This document shows positions 61,685-64,000 of a stretch of 64,000 nucleotides of DNA, one piece after another (positions within the stretch are counted from its first letter, which is position 1; the number at the start of each line of letters is the position of its first letter). The DNA lies in the NCBI GenBank assembly GCA_018268755.1, contig JAFDVW010000019.1:212348-276347 (forward strand), given 5' to 3'. The DNA comes from Acidobacteriota bacterium. GTDB taxonomy: Bacteria > Acidobacteriota > Terriglobia > Terriglobales > Acidobacteriaceae. Below the pieces are notes generated by a model. That model saw only the letters and a program-made list of their open reading frames with translations, ran no database searches and was not told where the DNA came from. Position numbers and translations under genes: made by a program.

Positions 61685-62719
61685 ATGAGTCAAAGTCATC
61701 TTTTCGGCTTTTTTTGGCTGTTCGTGGCGGGAACCACCGGCGGAGCCTTTGTCCTACCCATGAAATTTGTGCGCCGCTGGAAGTGGGAACACACCTGGTT
61801 GGTGTACTCCGTCCTTGCGTTTTTCATCCTGTTACCTGTGTTCGCGCTTCTTACTGTCCCGAAAGCATGGCAGGTATATCAGCTGTGCTCCGCACGGGTT
61901 CTTTGGATTGTCATCCTTAATGGAGCTGGCTGGGGAGCTGGCTCGGTTTTGTTCGGTTTGGGCGTAGATGCTCTCGGTATGGCGCTCGGATTCTCAATGA
62001 TGACCGGTATCTACACAGCACTGGGAACGCTGGTTCCTCTCGTAATGCTCACCCCTGACCTGGTGTGGACGCAGAACGGCTTGCTCATCATTGCCGGCAA
62101 CGTTGTCACGATCATCGGCGTGGTACTTTGCGCGGTAGCAGGCGATGTTCGCAACAGAAAGATACAGCAAGGCGAAGCAGAAACACAATTGGGCATCAAG
62201 TTTTCCTTTCCTGTCGCGCTGACAATTTGCGTTCTCGCCGGAGTGCTCTCAGCGATGTTGAATTTTGCCTTCGCCTTCGGTTCTCCCATGATCGATGCCG
62301 CCCGACAACTGGGCTATTCCAAAGACGACGGTGCGAATGTCTTGTGGCTGCTTGCGATCCTCGCCGGCGGCACCCTGAATGTGGGTTACTGCTTTTATCT
62401 TTTTCAACGCAACAGAAATTGGTCGATGTTATGGCGCAACACCGCTCCCTGGGACTGGTTTCACGCCGCTATGATGGCACTGCTCTGGACTGCATCTCTT
62501 TTCGTGTACGGCTGGGGCGCTAATGACCTTGGCAGGCTCGGTCCCGCTCTTGGATGGTCGTTGTGGAACGCGTTTCTTATCATTACAACCTTCGCCTGCG
62601 GTTGGCTTACCAATGAATGGAAAGGATCCCCCCGCAATGCTATCCGATTGCTAATGGGCGGAATTGCCCTCTTAATCGTAGCTACGGTCTTGTTGGGAAT
62701 GGGTGGGGCGGGCGCCTAG
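61685..62719 (+). CDS. RhaT-like sugar:proton symporter (DMT superfamily)
   Basis: A 344-residue protein with ten predicted helices and the RhaT-type layout (FWLFVAGTTGGAFVLPMKFV first helix; WGAGSVLFGLGVDALGMALG; GVLSAMLNFAFAFGSPMIDA). The family imports L-rhamnose or related deoxysugars and pentoses. It follows the SDR gene closely. The frame after its TAG stop stays open into a second half-copy of the same family (next entry). Confidence 0.85.
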   Translation: MSQSHLFGFFWLFVAGTTGGAFVLPMKFVRRWKWEHTWLVYSVLAFFILLPVFALLTVPKAWQVYQLCSARVLWIVILNGAGWGAGSVLFGLGVDALGMALGFSMMTGIYTALGTLVPLVMLTPDLVWTQNGLLIIAGNVVTIIGVVLCAVAGDVRNRKIQQGEAETQLGIKFSFPVALTICVLAGVLSAMLNFAFAFGSPMIDAARQLGYSKDDGANVLWLLAILAGGTLNVGYCFYLFQRNRNWSMLWRNTAPWDWFHAAMMALLWTASLFVYGWGANDLGRLGPALGWSLWNAFLIITTFACGWLTNEWKGSPRNAIRLLMGGIALLIVATVLLGMGGAGA

Positions 62720-63346
62720 TTTGGCTCGGGGGACTTCCTGAATCTGGCGCCGATCAACAAGGTAATCATATTGCTGGTTATGATCGGGGTTTTCGCCGGC
62801 ATTCTTTCGGCGGGTTTGAATTTTAGCTTTGCCTTCGGACAAGATGTTGCGGTTGCGGCACAGGCGGCTGGGGCATCGGCAACGAGCGCCACCTACCCGA
62901 TCTGGGCCCTGGCTATGCTGGGCGGAATGATCCCTAACCTTGGCTACCCCATTTTCCTCTGCTTTCGCAATCGGGCCTGGGGAGTGTTTCGCGCCGCCCC
63001 ACTTCGCGATCTCGCATTTAGCCTTTCTCTGGGCATTCTTTTCATGGGCTCCACTTCCCTTTATGGACTGGGCGCCGTGCGTCTAGGCCTGCTGGGAACT
63101 TCGGTTGGCTGGGGAATCATGCAGATCATGCAGATTGTAGTGGGAAATATCTCCGGCTTTTTGACCGGAGAGTGGAAACACGCGGACGGGAAAACCGTGC
63201 GCTCGATGACGGCGGGGATCGCACTTCTGGCGCTGGCGTCGGTTGTCATGGCCTACGGTAACTATGTGCAGGAGCCGCAACCCGCCTCTCCCCTTGTCAA
63301 GGCACGGACAAGCCAGAGCAGGACAAGCCAGGTCATTACTAATTGA
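62720..63346 (+). pseudogene. C-terminal half of a second RhaT-like transporter
   Basis: The frame directly after the TAG at 62717-62719, with no frame change, encodes 208 residues similar to the second half of the preceding protein: GVFAGILSAGLNFSFAFGQD matches GVLSAMLNFAFAFGS, and LAMLGGMIPNLGYPIFLCFR matches the following helix. The N-terminal half (about 170 residues) is missing. The first in-frame start codon is TTG 62771 or ATG 62780. It is most simply a truncated paralogue. A half-transporter or stop-codon readthrough product cannot be excluded. Confidence 0.7.
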
Positions 63347-63475
63347 CGCGGCTGACTGGGGGCACCCATTCCGGCTGCCCGCAAGAAAATGAATGACGGC
63401 GATGAGAAACTATCAACCACTTACAACCCGCGGGAGACATCCCTAAACTGTGGTAAGAGTTAGACTTACAAACTC
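63347..63475. other. Gene-free stretch left of att scar 2
   Basis: About 130 bp between the transporter half-copy and the scar. It contains ACTTACAA twice, at 63419-63426 and 63464-63471. These do not match the repeats at scar 1. Confidence 0.4.
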
Positions 63476-63521
63476 CGAAAAAGGCTGGCGTCGGGGGTTC
63501 AACTCCCTCCCTGGCCACCAT
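63476..63521 (+). mobile_element. att scar 2: 3' part of a tRNA-Phe gene
   Basis: Nucleotides 63479-63521 are identical to 34312-34354, covering the tRNA-Phe 3' half through the encoded CCA (63518-63520). Just upstream the loop reads CGAAAAA rather than CTGAAAA and no 5' half is present, so the two copies share sequence only from inside the anticodon loop onward. Same orientation as scar 1. Confidence 0.8.
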
Positions 63522-63639
63522 CCTTACTAAAGCCTAAAGACCTACGCAAAAAAGCGAAACCCGCTCAGCCGAAATCCCAGGGGCGTGACGTTCGTATGCC
63601 CCTGCCTTGCTCGTAGGCCCTTTCCTTTGTTGTGATGAG

Positions 63640-64000
63640 TTATGGACTGACTTGCAGACGGTACGCCGTTCTCGACCGCAACTCGACGGTGACCGACGAT
63701 GCGCCCGGCGTAAGACGCACTGGAATTGACCTGGCCGGAGCCTCAACCTCGGTAAGCAGCAGTCTCTTCTGCAACCACGCGCTCGGGATGTGCACTTCTG
63801 CTGTCCGGCTCTTCACCGAATAGAGCACGATCTCGCTATCTCCACGGGGAATGGCGCGATAGTCATCGTCCACGGTCGTAACTCCACCGTCTATGACCGT
63901 CCAGTGCTCCTGGGATGAAACCTTTGAAACCGTGCCATCGGCAAATCTCCCCACATAGGTGGGCTGGGGCAAATCCTGCTTTGCTCCATTTCTGGCGACC
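63640..64000 (-). CDS. C-terminal part of an unidentified, probably secreted beta-rich protein
   Basis: The minus strand is open from the window edge to a stop at 63640; the N-terminus lies outside, and the visible part has about 119 residues. It is beta-strand rich (DSEIVLYSVKSRTAEVHIPS; VRLTPGASSVTVELRSRTAY), like the C-terminal beta-sandwich of many exported glycosidases. No catalytic motif is visible, so no name is given. It lies beyond att scar 2 and may be core-genome or a third island. Confidence 0.55.
   Translation of the reverse strand, partial: VARNGAKQDLPQPTYVGRFADGTVSKVSSQEHWTVIDGGVTTVDDDYRAIPRGDSEIVLYSVKSRTAEVHIPSAWLQKRLLLTEVEAPARSIPVRLTPGASSVTVELRSRTAYRLQVSP

Noticed and set aside
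63440..63520. A complete tRNA gene at att scar 2
   Set aside because: The 3' half is perfect, but the preceding 40 bases supply no 5' acceptor strand, D-arm or anticodon 5' stem, and position 33 would be G.
1..64000. CRISPR array or tandem repeat array
   Set aside because: No regularly spaced short repeats seen; the only notable repeats are the att scars and the 15-bp pair.

Overview
The window looks like a chromosomal stretch of an Acidobacteriota (Terriglobia-like) soil bacterium. The main reasons are a 1141-residue Oar-type TonB-dependent receptor with an N-terminal carboxypeptidase-regulatory-like domain, an ImuA/ImuB/DnaE2 cassette, an ECF16-type SigF/NrsF pair and a large plant-polysaccharide sugar cluster. 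This assignment rests on gene content only; no database search was run.

The most informative structure is a 43-bp direct repeat at 34312-34354 and 63479-63521. It folds as the 3' part of a tRNA-Phe gene, from the GAA anticodon loop through the T-arm and acceptor strand to the encoded CCA. No matching 5' half lies beside either copy, so both look like att scars of tyrosine-recombinase elements that used the same tRNA gene. The window would then hold the right part of one island (1 to 34.3 kb) and an adjacent 29-kb island (34.3 to 63.5 kb). An intact tRNA-Phe is predicted to the left of the window.

Island 1, part A (1-14.0 kb) is a maintenance, defence and mutagenesis module. It has a ParB-type protein, an ArdC-type antirestriction protein, an AbiE toxin-antitoxin pair, a Gabija-like OLD nuclease/UvrD helicase pair, an SRAP (YedK/HMCES) abasic-site shield, and imuA-imuB-dnaE2. 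Part B (14.0-34.0 kb) is a metal-stress module. SigF and its membrane anti-sigma NrsF are followed by three perfect GTAACC-N16-CGAA promoters, two small exported Cys-rich proteins, a CusCBA-type Cu/Ag efflux system, two degenerate sigma-like proteins, a CzcCBA-type system with a PII-like protein, a Zn/Cd P-type ATPase and small envelope proteins.

Between 34.3 and 37.3 kb lies debris: a decayed ardC copy, an unassigned C-terminal gene relic beside the att scar, possible integrase arm repeats, one secreted protein, and an IS3-type element broken in both ORFs.

Island 2 (37.3-63.4 kb) is a carbohydrate cluster. It encodes a GH51 arabinofuranosidase, a SUS-independent TonB receptor, a Tat-exported beta-propeller protein, an esterase, three transporters and one truncated transporter, an SDR dehydrogenase, a phosphotriesterase-family (probable lactone) hydrolase, an IlvD/Edd sugar-acid dehydratase, an HpaI-type aldolase, an aldehyde dehydrogenase, a 2-hydroxyacid dehydrogenase and a ROK repressor. 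Together these fit a non-phosphorylating (Dahms-like) pentose or deoxysugar route to pyruvate plus a short aldehyde. A shared 19-bp pseudo-palindrome upstream of the lactonase and dehydratase genes is a candidate operator.
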